A stretch of 50,522 nucleotides of DNA from positions 1-50,522 of the forward strand of contig CALPMC020000010.1 in the NCBI GenBank assembly GCA_943324565.2. Direction: 5' to 3'. Positions 8,742-18,698 of the stretch are shown here, in pieces. This DNA comes from Chitinophaga pinensis (GTDB lineage: Bacteria > Bacteroidota > Bacteroidia > Flavobacteriales_D > Crocinitomicaceae). A model generated the notes under the pieces. The model worked only from the letters and a program-made list of their open reading frames with translations. It was not told the origin of the DNA and made no database searches. Every line of letters starts with the position of its first letter. The stretch's first letter is position 1. The position numbers were made by a program, and so were the translations under genes.

Positions 8742-11700
8742 TTATCGTTTAAGTGTTACAACTCCATTATAATTTTGTCCATTTCCCAATTCTATAATAT
8801 AATAATAGTCTGCAGTGGGTAAATCTTTATCGTTGAACTTTCCATTCCACGGATTTGAGGTGTTTGTTCCTTCATAAACTTGTTGTCCCCAACGATCAAA
8901 AACCCAAATTTTGGCATTTGGATAATCCGCTAATCCTATTACCTCCCACGTATCATTCACATTGTCATTATTTGGTGATAGACCTCCAGGAATGTTAAAA
9001 CATGGTTCAATGGAGACTAAGATGCTCGCTGTTTCGCTACAAGCATTATTGTCCGTAACGGTCATTGAAAATGGTGTATTTACCGAAACTGAAACAATTT
9101 GACTAACAGTAGTTACTCCATTGTTCCATAAAATAGTATAAGGTTCGTTCCCACCTGAAATCGTTCCCACCAATTCAATGTTGTTTCCATTGCAAGTAGA
9201 AACATCATTTCCTAAACTCACTACAAGAGGATTTGGCTCTGTAACAATGATTGAGGTGTCAGATAAACAATTGTTTACATCGGTAACAATAAGTGAATAA
9301 GTTCCCTCACTTAAACCTTCAAATTCTCCGACAGACTGAGCTGTTCCTCCGTTAAGTTGAAACTGATAAGGAGCTTCGCCATTTGTGGCAGTAAAACTAA
9401 TTAATCCATCTGTTAAACCAGCACAAGATATATTAGTGACATTAATATTCGAAATAGATGGATTTTGGACTGCACCGATAGTTACCAAAACCGAATCATT
9501 ACAATTTTGATTATCAGTTACATAAACTACATATTGCCCAGCAGGAAGGTTTAAAAATGAATTTGTTGGTTGAATTTGTTGATTTCCCAAATTATAGACC
9601 AACGCTCCTGTTCCTCCAGAAGCAAAAACGTTTATTTCACCACTTGCCAAAGGAACACAAATAGCATCTTGAATTTGAGTAGAGTCTATTTGAGGCCCTA
9701 CTTGCGCATTTATATCGAAAGAAAATGTGTTCACACAACCATTCTCATCTGTCACAGTTATATCATAAGTTCCGGCACTCAGAGTATTGCTAGAAAAGGA
9801 ATTGTTGCCGTTACTCCAAATGTACGTGTAAGGCCCTGTTCCGCCTGAAACTAATATGGAGGCACTTCCATTTTGTTGAGAACAGTATTCAGGGCTTATT
9901 GAATTCACAGCAACGATTATGGAATCTGGTTCAGATATTTGAATCGTTGCTGTTTCTGTGCAACCTTGCGCATCTGAAACAGTAATTGTGTATGTTCCTC
10001 CAGAAAGTGAATTTTGGATATTTCCAGATTGATTGTTTGACCAAGAATAGGAATATGGCGCTGTTCCGCCTGACGCAGAAAGTTCTGTATAACCATTGTT
10101 TCCGTTAAAACAAGACACCGATTGAATGCTATCTGTTGAAATTGTAATCAAACCGCAAGGTATACTGTTTTCAACTGCACCAATCTGTGGTGGATCGTTG
10201 CGTGAATCATTCAAAATATCTGTCAAAATAGTAGGATCACTTATTCCATTCAGTGTGGTGTTTTTTCGAAATGAAACCACTGTATTACCAGTGCTATTAA
10301 TAAAATCAGGATTCAAATTTATGCTGTTCGATTCTTGTCCGACTGCGGTTTGCCAATTCGATAAATTACTGTAATTCGTGGTTCCTATCTGAGCAAAGAA
10401 ATTTCCCGATCCAGTGTTTGTAACCCAATGATCATTATAATTCATAGTTAAACCTGTAAGTGATAATAATCCTGTAGAAAAATGTAGGGAATTTGCTCCA
10501 CCAGTTAAAACTCGTTCGTTATAGAAAATATTATTTACGAATGTTTTCGTTCCGGGAAAATTAGCAATTGAATTTGTTGAGGGAGAACGATAGTAGCAAT
10601 AAGTTTTCGCAACAGAACCAGCAGGACAGCTTCCTCCAATTACGATGGTATTAAAATTAAATTTAGCTACATTCCCATTTATGTTGCCGTCATAGATACC
10701 ATAAATTTCACGATCGTTAATATCGGTTTGACCAATTGTTATTACGTTATTGTTAATATTATTGGTATAGTTTGCATTATTGGGAATGTTGTTAGTACTC
10801 GAAATACCTGCATTGTCGATAAATATACCTGAGAGTTTAGTTGCAGAATTCGTGTTTTCAGGCGCGACAAAAAGATTTGAAATATAATTTTTCTCGATGA
10901 AGTTATTAACGACGTCTGTCGCATTCTTACCGCATATATATATCCCCATAACATCGGCAGGAAAATTAGAAGCATTCAAATTTTTGAGATTAGAAATTTT
11001 ATTATTTCTAAAATACTGCGTCTTTGGGGCTACTGGTGTTTGAGATTGCCAAACAAAAACACCACTTATTGGTTTCAAGCGCATAATTGACGGAGTTCCA
11101 TCCCAAACAAAACTTGAATAGGTAGTTAGGTTATTAATTAAATTATCATTAACAGAAAATGTCGCAAATGCTGAAATACATTGAATTCCAGTTACAGAAA
11201 TTCCAGAGGCTGCGGTTGTTAGGTTAGTTAAATTTTCAATTCTATTGCTGTCAATGAAAACATTTTTCGAGTTAATATTGGAAACGATGCCCAACAATTC
11301 TTGTTTTAATATGGCTGCATTACCTCCTAAGGGCTCACATAGTATGGCATTCGCAATGTTCGGACTTCCAATCTGATTATTTCTTATAAATACATTTCCA
11401 GGAGTTGAACATCCTGCTGTTACCTCTATTCCATAAAATGAATGATTATAAATTGGATCTCCTGTTCTTTTGCAAATAATGCCTGAAATGTTATTACCTG
11501 AGACGTGACAGTCTTGTGGAACGCAAGAGCGATACTCAATGCCACTAGAACGTGAATTAGATAAACTACTAGTACTAGCGTTGTCTAGAATAATTGATGT
11601 TTCGTTCTGAGAACCAATGTTGTTATTTAGAACATTACACCAACCCGATTGAATAGAAATCCCTACGAACTGCCCAAAACTCTGATAATTCGTTTTTTCC

Positions 11701-12746
11701 ATCGTTATATTTTTGATGGTGTTGTTTTCAATTAAACTCAAATTGGTATTTCCGGCAATTACATTAATTCCTCTTAAATTGTAATTCTTAGGAAATGAGT
11801 TTGAAGAAGTAAAAGTTAGCGGTAAGCCTCCACAGTTAGGAGCAGATCCTCCTATAAAATTGTCTTTGATGGTTACATATCCCGAAGGAAAATTCCTCAC
11901 GAAAATATAACTGTATCCATTTGTAGTTGGTGTCCCTGATTGAACGCCAAATGAGCTAGTTTCATAAAAGCTATTTCCTTGGATTGTAAAGTTTGTGGAG
12001 TTAAAATAGACGCAAATTGAAGCCGACGTGCGGTCCAAAGGATTCAATTTTAAGTGATCATAAAAGTCACTGTTTTTAATTTGGTTTTCAGAATTTTCAA
12101 AATTGGCGGAACCTTCTGAAAAAATTGCACTACTTGGTCTTACAGTTCCTGCGGTGGTAAATTGACAAAATTCTATTAGGTTATTATCGTTTCCATTTCC
12201 ACTCGTGCTCCCCGCGAATCTGAAAATGGATCCACTTGGATTTATTCCTGCAGCATCTGAATGAAATGGATTGCACCCTTTCATTATTGTATACCGGAAA
12301 AAGTTGTTTTCAGAGGAATTTTGCAATCGAATCGTATTATTATCTAATACTGAACTAGTAGCTGTATTTTGAATAACCAAATTCACTCCCCCAGATTGAT
12401 TCACACGACCATCAATCGTAACATTGTCTGCACCGTCCAAAACAAGAAGTCCGCCTGCTAAACTACCTGAAACCTGAACCCCTGCTGCAGTTGGAAAAAT
12501 CAATAAAGAGGAATAAGACGAACTTCCTGTTCCAGATGCATTTAAGGTAGCAGTTGTTGACTCTGAAAATGAGGAAATCAAACGCAATTCAACTGAACCA
12601 GTTAAATTTCCATTGTTAATATCCGAAAATGCTCCAGAAAGATTTGGATAATCTCCATTTAATCCAACCGTTCTTATGGTTTGCGAATTCAAAAAATGAA
12701 GAAATGAAACAATAAGAATTACAGTTATAAATATTTTTTTCGTCAT
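8742..12746 (-). CDS. Giant beta-helix surface protein with SprB-like repeats and type B T9SS sorting domain
   Basis: A 1334-residue protein with an N-terminal signal peptide and the family opening TIRTVGLNGDYPNLSGAFS. Residues to about 820 are a predicted parallel beta-helix (many NNTI, GNSFYE and DGRVNQSGG turns). From about 830 to 1240 there are about five SprB-like repeats of some 75 residues, marked by SGGTAPYSYSW, GGTYTITVSDAQGC and SGGTGPYTYIW. The last 90 residues form the gliding-motility-associated (CHU_C, type B) sorting domain: SPNNDNVNDTWEV, KIWVFDRWGQQVY, PWNGK. It should therefore be exported by T9SS to the cell surface. The PorP/SprF-OmpA gene follows after 2 bases and is its likely dedicated partner. 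An adhesin or motility role is inferred from SprB, not shown. Confidence 0.92.
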   Translation of the reverse strand: MTKKIFITVILIVSFLHFLNSQTIRTVGLNGDYPNLSGAFSDINNGNLTGSVELRLISSFSESTTATLNASGTGSSSYSSLLIFPTAAGVQVSGSLAGGLLVLDGADNVTIDGRVNQSGGVNLVIQNTATSSVLDNNTIRLQNSSENNFFRYTIMKGCNPFHSDAAGINPSGSIFRFAGSTSGNGNDNNLIEFCQFTTAGTVRPSSAIFSEGSANFENSENQIKNSDFYDHLKLNPLDRTSASICVYFNSTNFTIQGNSFYETSSFGVQSGTPTTNGYSYIFVRNFPSGYVTIKDNFIGGSAPNCGGLPLTFTSSNSFPKNYNLRGINVIAGNTNLSLIENNTIKNITMEKTNYQSFGQFVGISIQSGWCNVLNNNIGSQNETSIILDNASTSSLSNSRSSGIEYRSCVPQDCHVSGNNISGIICKRTGDPIYNHSFYGIEVTAGCSTPGNVFIRNNQIGSPNIANAILCEPLGGNAAILKQELLGIVSNINSKNVFIDSNRIENLTNLTTAASGISVTGIQCISAFATFSVNDNLINNLTTYSSFVWDGTPSIMRLKPISGVFVWQSQTPVAPKTQYFRNNKISNLKNLNASNFPADVMGIYICGKNATDVVNNFIEKNYISNLFVAPENTNSATKLSGIFIDNAGISSTNNIPNNANYTNNINNNVITIGQTDINDREIYGIYDGNINGNVAKFNFNTIVIGGSCPAGSVAKTYCYYRSPSTNSIANFPGTKTFVNNIFYNERVLTGGANSLHFSTGLLSLTGLTMNYNDHWVTNTGSGNFFAQIGTTNYSNLSNWQTAVGQESNSINLNPDFINSTGNTVVSFRKNTTLNGISDPTILTDILNDSRNDPPQIGAVENSIPCGLITISTDSIQSVSCFNGNNGYTELSASGGTAPYSYSWSNNQSGNIQNSLSGGTYTITVSDAQGCTETATIQISEPDSIIVAVNSISPEYCSQQNGSASILVSGGTGPYTYIWSNGNNSFSSNTLSAGTYDITVTDENGCVNTFSFDINAQVGPQIDSTQIQDAICVPLASGEINVFASGGTGALVYNLGNQQIQPTNSFLNLPAGQYVVYVTDNQNCNDSVLVTIGAVQNPSISNINVTNISCAGLTDGLISFTATNGEAPYQFQLNGGTAQSVGEFEGLSEGTYSLIVTDVNNCLSDTSIIVTEPNPLVVSLGNDVSTCNGNNIELVGTISGGNEPYTILWNNGVTTVSQIVSVSVNTPFSMTVTDNNACSETASILVSIEPCFNIPGGLSPNNDNVNDTWEVIGLADYPNAKIWVFDRWGQQVYEGTNTSNPWNGKFNDKDLPTADYYYIIELGNGQNYNGVVTLKR

Positions 12747-12889
12747 AATTTTATCTATTTTAATTTGAATTTAGAGTATTGTACAACAACTAGTGAATTT
12801 GAATTAGCAATCGGACACTTTGAATTAGTAATTTGATAAATTTCGACGGTCAGTCAAACTATCTTTATAATTTATATTAATTTCATTAA

Positions 12890-14809
12890 ATGAAGATTAT
12901 TTATATTCTTTCAATTATTAGCTACTTCCATCTAACAACCAAGTTGGCCTATTCTCAAAGAACGAAACAAGTTTCTAATTTTCGAATTGACCAAGATAAC
13001 TGTCAGTCATTACAAACAACCCTAGAACGTTTGATAGCAGAACGAAAAGACCGAACTGAAAAAACGGAAAATCTAGAAATAATTAAACAATGTTATCAAC
13101 GAGCACGTAAGTTAAATTGTGACTATTCGCTTGGCTATTGTCACGAATATATCGGGAGCATTTATTTTGATAATGGATTAATAGAAAGAGCTGTAGATGA
13201 ATATGCAAAAGGAATTCCTTTTTACACGAAATTAAAAAGAAATGAAGATTTGGCTCGATTACAAAATAAACTAGGAGTAGCATACACATTTCAAGGGTCG
13301 TATGAAAAAGGGCTGGATGCACACTTAACCGCATTGAACATTTTAGAAAAAATCAATCTGCGTAAAAGTGAATTAATGGCAGATGTTTATACCAATCTGG
13401 CCACGGTTTATGAGGAAGAAAATCGAGGGAATGAAGTTTTGAGATATCTTGGAATGGCATTGAAAATCTATCAAACAAAAAATAATGCGATAGCGATTGC
13501 TGATGTATATAATAATTATGGAAAGTACTACTTTAATAAGGAAAAGAACATTCAAAAAGCAAAACACTACTACGAGAAAGCTTTTGAAATAAAAAATCGG
13601 TATCCTGAGTCTATTAGTTTAGCGGTCACTGCATTTAATTTGGGAATAATTTATCTTGAAAATTTGAATGATTTGAAAATGGCAGCGTTCTATTTTGAAA
13701 AAACCCAGACGATTAGTAAAAGTTTTGAAAATGTTTATTATGAAGGAATGGCTTTGCAAGGAATAGGTGAAGTTTATAGAAAAAATCATGGTTTTCATAA
13801 GAGCGAAGAATTGTTGTTGGAAGCCGTAAAACTCCAAAAAAGTGTTAAGTCTCTACCGGAACTTGTTATGTGTTATGAAAGTTTATATCAACTCTATAAA
13901 GATCAAGGAAAATATGATAAAGCTCTAGATTATAAGTTAAAACAGATAGATGCACGGGATTCCATTTACAATCAAAATAAATCAAAAGAATTTTTTTTGT
14001 TGGAACAAAAATTTAAATCATTAGAGGGATCCCGAAAATTAGAAATTCTAAAACGTAACAAAGAAATTCGTGAACTAAAAATTAAAAAGCAACAAACTAT
14101 AATTATTTCAATAATTTCTGTTTTCTTACTTACATTAGGTGTAATTTGGTATTACTTCAGAACAAAGATTAGCAATAGAATTTTGGAACTTGAAATGAAG
14201 AATGCTAAAGTTTCTATTAGGGCATTAAATTCACAATTGAATTCACATTTTATTGCAAATACATTGGTGTCCATCAAGAATTTTATGAATATCAAAAATT
14301 TGGAGAAAAGCAATGATGTAATAAATAAATTTTCCAAGTTGCTTAGAAATATCCTAATTAATAGCCAAGAATCCTTGATTCCTTTGAGGGAAGATATTGA
14401 AATTCTAAAGGTATATCTTGCACTGGAAGAAATTAATCATTCGAATTCATTTAGCTGGACGCTTGAACTGGATGAGTCTTTATTAACAAATTCCTTCTAC
14501 ACCCCACCAATGCTTATTCAACCAATAGTTGAAAATGCTATAAAATATGGAGTATATGAAAATGATGGACTTATTTCAATAAGATATCTTCGAAAAGGAG
14601 ACAATATTGAAATTGAAGTAAGGGATAACGGGAAACCAATTTCTACGATAAAGGACAACCAATTAATAAATGAAGGGACAGGAACAAAACTTATTAAAGA
14701 ACGATTAGATCTTTTTAATCAGAATAACAAATTAAAATCAACAATTAATTTTCACAACCTTTCACCAAAAGGAAATTTAGTAAAAATTACAATACCAATT
14801 CAAAAATGA
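12890..14809 (+). CDS. TPR-containing LytS-type sensor histidine kinase
   Basis: A 639-residue protein with an N-terminal signal sequence. Residues about 60-370 form TPR-like helical repeats (for example LGVAYTFQGSYEKGLDAH, YNNYGKYYFNKEKN). A coiled linker leads to one membrane helix at 404-424 (IIISIISVFLLTLGVIWYYF). The cytoplasmic part is a His_kinase (LytS/YehU) domain with the likely phospho-acceptor His453 in LNSQLNSHFIANTL, followed by an ATPase domain (LIQPIVENAIKYG, VRDNGKP, GTGTKLIKERL). The TPR domain presumably senses a periplasmic signal or protein. The gene overlaps the next one by 4 bases (ATGA), so the pair is co-translated. It diverges from the giant surface-protein gene at 12746. 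Confidence 0.93.
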   Translation: MKIIYILSIISYFHLTTKLAYSQRTKQVSNFRIDQDNCQSLQTTLERLIAERKDRTEKTENLEIIKQCYQRARKLNCDYSLGYCHEYIGSIYFDNGLIERAVDEYAKGIPFYTKLKRNEDLARLQNKLGVAYTFQGSYEKGLDAHLTALNILEKINLRKSELMADVYTNLATVYEEENRGNEVLRYLGMALKIYQTKNNAIAIADVYNNYGKYYFNKEKNIQKAKHYYEKAFEIKNRYPESISLAVTAFNLGIIYLENLNDLKMAAFYFEKTQTISKSFENVYYEGMALQGIGEVYRKNHGFHKSEELLLEAVKLQKSVKSLPELVMCYESLYQLYKDQGKYDKALDYKLKQIDARDSIYNQNKSKEFFLLEQKFKSLEGSRKLEILKRNKEIRELKIKKQQTIIISIISVFLLTLGVIWYYFRTKISNRILELEMKNAKVSIRALNSQLNSHFIANTLVSIKNFMNIKNLEKSNDVINKFSKLLRNILINSQESLIPLREDIEILKVYLALEEINHSNSFSWTLELDESLLTNSFYTPPMLIQPIVENAIKYGVYENDGLISIRYLRKGDNIEIEVRDNGKPISTIKDNQLINEGTGTKLIKERLDLFNQNNKLKSTINFHNLSPKGNLVKITIPIQK

Positions 14810-15582
14810 AAGAAAAATCAACTAGCATTCTTATTGTCGACGATTTGAAAATCCACCGAGATTATCTAAACAATATTTTGTCCTCACAAGATTTTGGTTT
14901 TATGAATATTTATGAAGCAGATAATGTAGATACAGCAATAAATATACTGGTTGAAAACAAAATAGACTTAATTTTTTTAGATGTTGAAATGCCCGAAAAA
15001 AACGGTTTTGAATTAATTAAATTATTATCATCTAAAGGTATTAATGCTGAAGTCATTTTTGTAACAGCATATGATCGTTATGCTATTCAAGCTATTAGGA
15101 ACAATGCCTTAGATTTTATAATCAAGCCTATTGACTTAAAAGAATTGGAGAACGCATTGAATCGTTATTTTGAAAAAAAAATAACTAATCAGAACAACAT
15201 TGTTTCCCACGAAAAATACAAGGGACTCTTAAATTCTCTTACTGATTCTTTTCAAAGTAATCGAATAGGTCTTCCAACACTACATGGATTTATTTTTATT
15301 GATGAAAAAGATATTGTGCAATGCGAAGCAGATAATACATATACAACATTTCATCTTATTCATAATAGAAAAATAATTATTTCCAAAACACTAAAAGAAT
15401 GCGAAGAAATCTTGAATAAGTTAAAGTTTTTTAGAATTCATCATTCCCATCTTGTCAATCTAAATTTAATCAAAGAATATGTTCGTGGAGAAGGTGGACA
15501 TGTTACTCTAATCAACGATCAAATTATACCAGTTTCTAGAAATAAAAAACAACTATTTTTATCACTTATTAAAAAAGTTTAA
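14806..15582 (+). CDS. LytTR-family response regulator
   Basis: A 258-residue transcription factor. The receiver domain (about 6-125) has the acidic pair in LIVDDLK, the phospho-acceptor Asp59 in LIFLDVEMPEKNG, Thr in VTAYD and Lys in FIIKPID. A LytTR DNA-binding domain (about 155-258) shows IDEKDIVQCEADNTYTTFH, KTLKECEEIL and FFRIHHSHLVNL. It overlaps the kinase gene upstream and is clearly its cognate regulator. Targets are not known. The T9SS cargo gene 68 bases downstream and the divergent surface operon upstream are the nearest candidates. Confidence 0.95.
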   Translation: MKEKSTSILIVDDLKIHRDYLNNILSSQDFGFMNIYEADNVDTAINILVENKIDLIFLDVEMPEKNGFELIKLLSSKGINAEVIFVTAYDRYAIQAIRNNALDFIIKPIDLKELENALNRYFEKKITNQNNIVSHEKYKGLLNSLTDSFQSNRIGLPTLHGFIFIDEKDIVQCEADNTYTTFHLIHNRKIIISKTLKECEEILNKLKFFRIHHSHLVNLNLIKEYVRGEGGHVTLINDQIIPVSRNKKQLFLSLIKKV

Positions 15583-15625
15583 AATGATTTTAAAAATTGA
15601 ATTTACTTATTTACAAATAATTTTT

Positions 15626-15633
15626 TAGATTTG
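15626..15633 (+). promoter_or_regulatory. Putative -7 promoter element
   Basis: TAGATTTG fits the Bacteroidota core TAnnTTTG and lies 17 bases before the ATG of the small T9SS cargo gene. No well-spaced TTG -33 box was found, so support is partial. Confidence 0.4.
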
Positions 15634-15650
15634 TTTATAATATCAAGATT

Positions 15651-16391
15651 ATGAAAAAATTATACGCTATATTTTTCTCTTTGTTCTTAGTGACTTCTTA
15701 CGGACAAATCACTATTAATTACGACAGTCAAACAGAAGATATTTCTGGGCAAACGTATAATATGGTCGCTCCAAATTACCAAGCTTTTGATGTCCCTTTT
15801 CATATAAATAATGAAACAGGTTCAACAAAACAATGGAGAGTTACTCGTTATAGAATCAGTGTACCTGAAGGTTGGTCCGATTTTTTATGTTGGGGACATG
15901 GAACAGATCCTTTCGGTGGAACTTGTTTTTCTTCAACACAAATGAATGGAAATCCATGGACATCTCCAGCTTCACAATCAGTTCAATTTGATGTAAACAA
16001 CGGTGAATACGCTAAATTAAAAGTAACTGTTGACGCTGATGATTGGACAAGTGGAACAGCACATTACAGATATTACATTGTTGAAGGAAATTCAACCATT
16101 GATTCTGTGGACTTAGTAGTTCAATTTACCGCTAGTGTTGCACCAATTAAAGAGTCTATTTCTGTTTCAATTATTCCAAATCCTGCAACAGACTATATAC
16201 AAATTTCCATGAGTGGAATTGAGTCTGCATCTTTTAAAATGGTTGATGCTCTAGGCTCAACTATGATTAAAGAAACAATTAACTCAAATAAGAAAATCAA
16301 CACTTCTGACTTCAAAAGTGGTTTGTATTTCATCGTATTTGACATCCCGGGCCAAAAGCCTATCACGCGAAAAGTGATTATCAAACATTAA
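15651..16391 (+). CDS. Small secreted protein with type A T9SS sorting domain
   Basis: A 246-residue protein with a signal peptide ending near SYGQ. Residues 20-165 are a single beta-rich domain with a few aromatic and Gly-rich strands (WRVTRYRISVPEGWSDFLCW, HGTDPFGGTCF) and two cysteines that could pair. Residues 170-246 are a type A sorting domain (VSIIPNPATDYIQISM, FKSGLYFIVF, RKVIIKH). I do not recognise the N-terminal domain; it resembles an Ig-like fold only in composition. It follows the LytTR regulator gene by 68 bases with its own possible promoter, so control by that regulator is plausible but unproved. Confidence 0.88.
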   Translation: MKKLYAIFFSLFLVTSYGQITINYDSQTEDISGQTYNMVAPNYQAFDVPFHINNETGSTKQWRVTRYRISVPEGWSDFLCWGHGTDPFGGTCFSSTQMNGNPWTSPASQSVQFDVNNGEYAKLKVTVDADDWTSGTAHYRYYIVEGNSTIDSVDLVVQFTASVAPIKESISVSIIPNPATDYIQISMSGIESASFKMVDALGSTMIKETINSNKKINTSDFKSGLYFIVFDIPGQKPITRKVIIKH

Positions 16392-16453
16392 TTTTTCGTT
16401 ACCTTTTATTATTGATTTTTATAGGCGAAATAATCTTTGCCTAAATTCGTATT

Positions 16454-18595
16454 ATGTTTAAAAAAAAGAAATTTGACCGTGGGTCAGGAAAAAAAAGAAG
16501 TGCAATAACCTCCATTATAATTAAAGTATTTGAGCGAAATCCAGAGCAAGAACTTACACATAAAGAAGTTTCTACGCTTGTGGACGCAAGAGATCCCGCC
16601 TCAAGACAACTAGTGTTTGACACATTGAACCTCTTAACCGAACAAAACACACTGAAGCGAGTAAATCATTTTACATTCAAATTAGCGGTTAGTTCTTCGA
16701 ATTACTTTGAAGGAACGATTCAAATTACCCAACGTGGTTCTGGTTTTGTTGTTTGTCAAGGTAGAGAAAAAGATATCTTTATTGCCCCTCAAAACATTGG
16801 ACAAGCGATGAATGGTGATCTTGTAAAAGCTCGCGTTTTTAAACAAGGTCCAAAACGCGATGAAGGTGCTGTGGTAGAAGTTAAAGAACGCGAGCGTGTT
16901 CAATTCGTGGGAACACTTCATTTTAGAGAACGCAATATTTTATTGATTCCAGATAGTACAAAAAGTGGCGTTGAAATCATAATTGCTAAAGAAAATCTAA
17001 ACGGAGCAAAAGAAGGTGAAAAAGTACTTGCAAAAATTATTGCTTGGCCAAAATCATCTTCGACTCCTTATGGTGAAATAATTGCCGTTTTGGGAATGCC
17101 TGGTTCAAATGATACAGAAATGTTGTCGATTCTTTACAATCAAGGAATTGATCCAGTTTTTCCACAACAAGTTTTGGATGAAGCTGAATTTATTCCAATT
17201 GAACTAGATGAAGCTGAAATTTCCAAAAGACGCGACTTTAGAGAAGTTTTAACCTTTACAATTGACCCAGTTGATGCACGTGATTTTGACGATGCCATCT
17301 CTTATAAAAAATTAGAAAACGGACATTTAGAAATTGGTGTGCATATTGCCGATGTCAGTCATTATGTTCGTCCAGGAATGGCAATGGATGCCGAAGCTTT
17401 GAAGCGATCAAACTCTGTTTATTTAGTCGACCGAGTGATTCCAATGTTACCAGAACAACTTTCAAATATTGCTTGTTCTTTGCGTCCTCACGAGGATAAA
17501 TACAGTTTTTCAGCTGTATTTGAAATGGATGAAAATGGCAAAGTTTACAATCAATGGTATGGTAAAACAGCGATTCATTCCAACCGTAGATTTACTTATG
17601 AAGAGGCGCAGGAAATAATCGAAGGAAAAGATGGCGACTATAAAGAAGAAATTCTCACAATTGATAAAATAGCTAAAATTCTTCGCAATAAACGGTTGAA
17701 AAATGGCGCTCTTAGTATTGAGTCAGAGGAAATGCGTTTTAAACTGAACGAAAAAGGAAATCCTGCTGAGGTTATTATCAAAACCTCAAAAGATGCGCAT
17801 AAATTAATTGAAGAATTTATGTTGCTTGCCAATAGAAATGTGACAACCTTTTTATCAAAACCAGCGAAAGGACGCGATCCATTCCCTATGATCTATCGTG
17901 TTCACGACAAACCTGACATTGAAAAAATGGGAATGTTTGCCGTGTTTATAGAAAAATTTGGTCATAAAATCAACTTACAAGACCCTTCGCAAATTGCCAA
18001 AAACCTCAACTCTCTTTTTGATGAAATTCGCGGTGAAAATGAATTCTCGTTGATTCAGTCAATGGCGATTCGTTCGATGGCAAAGGCTTCTTATGAAACC
18101 GAAAACATTGGACACTACGGTTTAGCTTTTGACTATTATTCGCATTTTACTTCACCGATTCGTCGTTATGCCGATTTAGTGGTACATCGAATTTTACAAG
18201 AGGAATTAACTACCAAGCAACATCGTTATGGCTCTGAGTTAAATGAAATTTGTAAACGCATTTCTAAAAATGAACGCAAAGCATCCGAAGCAGAACGTGA
18301 GTCAACAAAGTATTTCCAAACTTTATTTGTGTCGGAACACGTAGGTGAAACATTCGCTGGGACAATTTCAGGAATCGCAGATCACGGAATCTTTGTTAGA
18401 ATGGACGAAAACCACTGCGAAGGAATGGTGCCAATGATGGATATACCTGGAGACAGATTCTATTTTGACCAAGATAAATTTAGAATTATTGGTGCAAGAA
18501 CACACAAAGAATACAATTTCGGTGATAAAGTGTGCGTTTCAATCAAACAAGTAAATCCTAGAAAGCGACAAATTGATTTGGAACTGGTTGTTTGA
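16454..18595 (+). CDS. rnr: Ribonuclease R (RNB family 3'-5' exoribonuclease)
   Basis: A 713-residue enzyme that degrades structured RNA processively from the 3' end. An N-terminal winged-helix and cold-shock region (GTIQITQRGSGFVV, KDIFIAPQNIGQAMNGD) comes before the RNB catalytic domain. Its metal-binding aspartates lie in TIDPVDARDFDDAISY (about 268-283), with HIADVSHYVRPGMAMD and LPEQLSNIACSLRP downstream. Later RNB motifs include HYGLAFDYYSHFTSPIRRYADL. A C-terminal S1 domain (about 630-713) has GTISGIADHGIFVRMDEN. The length is typical of bacterial RNase R. It appears monocistronic and converges with the PhoR-like gene. Confidence 0.97.
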   Translation: MFKKKKFDRGSGKKRSAITSIIIKVFERNPEQELTHKEVSTLVDARDPASRQLVFDTLNLLTEQNTLKRVNHFTFKLAVSSSNYFEGTIQITQRGSGFVVCQGREKDIFIAPQNIGQAMNGDLVKARVFKQGPKRDEGAVVEVKERERVQFVGTLHFRERNILLIPDSTKSGVEIIIAKENLNGAKEGEKVLAKIIAWPKSSSTPYGEIIAVLGMPGSNDTEMLSILYNQGIDPVFPQQVLDEAEFIPIELDEAEISKRRDFREVLTFTIDPVDARDFDDAISYKKLENGHLEIGVHIADVSHYVRPGMAMDAEALKRSNSVYLVDRVIPMLPEQLSNIACSLRPHEDKYSFSAVFEMDENGKVYNQWYGKTAIHSNRRFTYEEAQEIIEGKDGDYKEEILTIDKIAKILRNKRLKNGALSIESEEMRFKLNEKGNPAEVIIKTSKDAHKLIEEFMLLANRNVTTFLSKPAKGRDPFPMIYRVHDKPDIEKMGMFAVFIEKFGHKINLQDPSQIAKNLNSLFDEIRGENEFSLIQSMAIRSMAKASYETENIGHYGLAFDYYSHFTSPIRRYADLVVHRILQEELTTKQHRYGSELNEICKRISKNERKASEAERESTKYFQTLFVSEHVGETFAGTISGIADHGIFVRMDENHCEGMVPMMDIPGDRFYFDQDKFRIIGARTHKEYNFGDKVCVSIKQVNPRKRQIDLELVV

Positions 18596-18698
18596 TTCCT
18601 TTTTTTAACTATAGGAATTTTAGGGGTATAAAAACCGGAATTAAAAGGTCAGTTATTTAGTTTCTTTCAAGTATGGATTTATTCAAAATCATTGAAAA

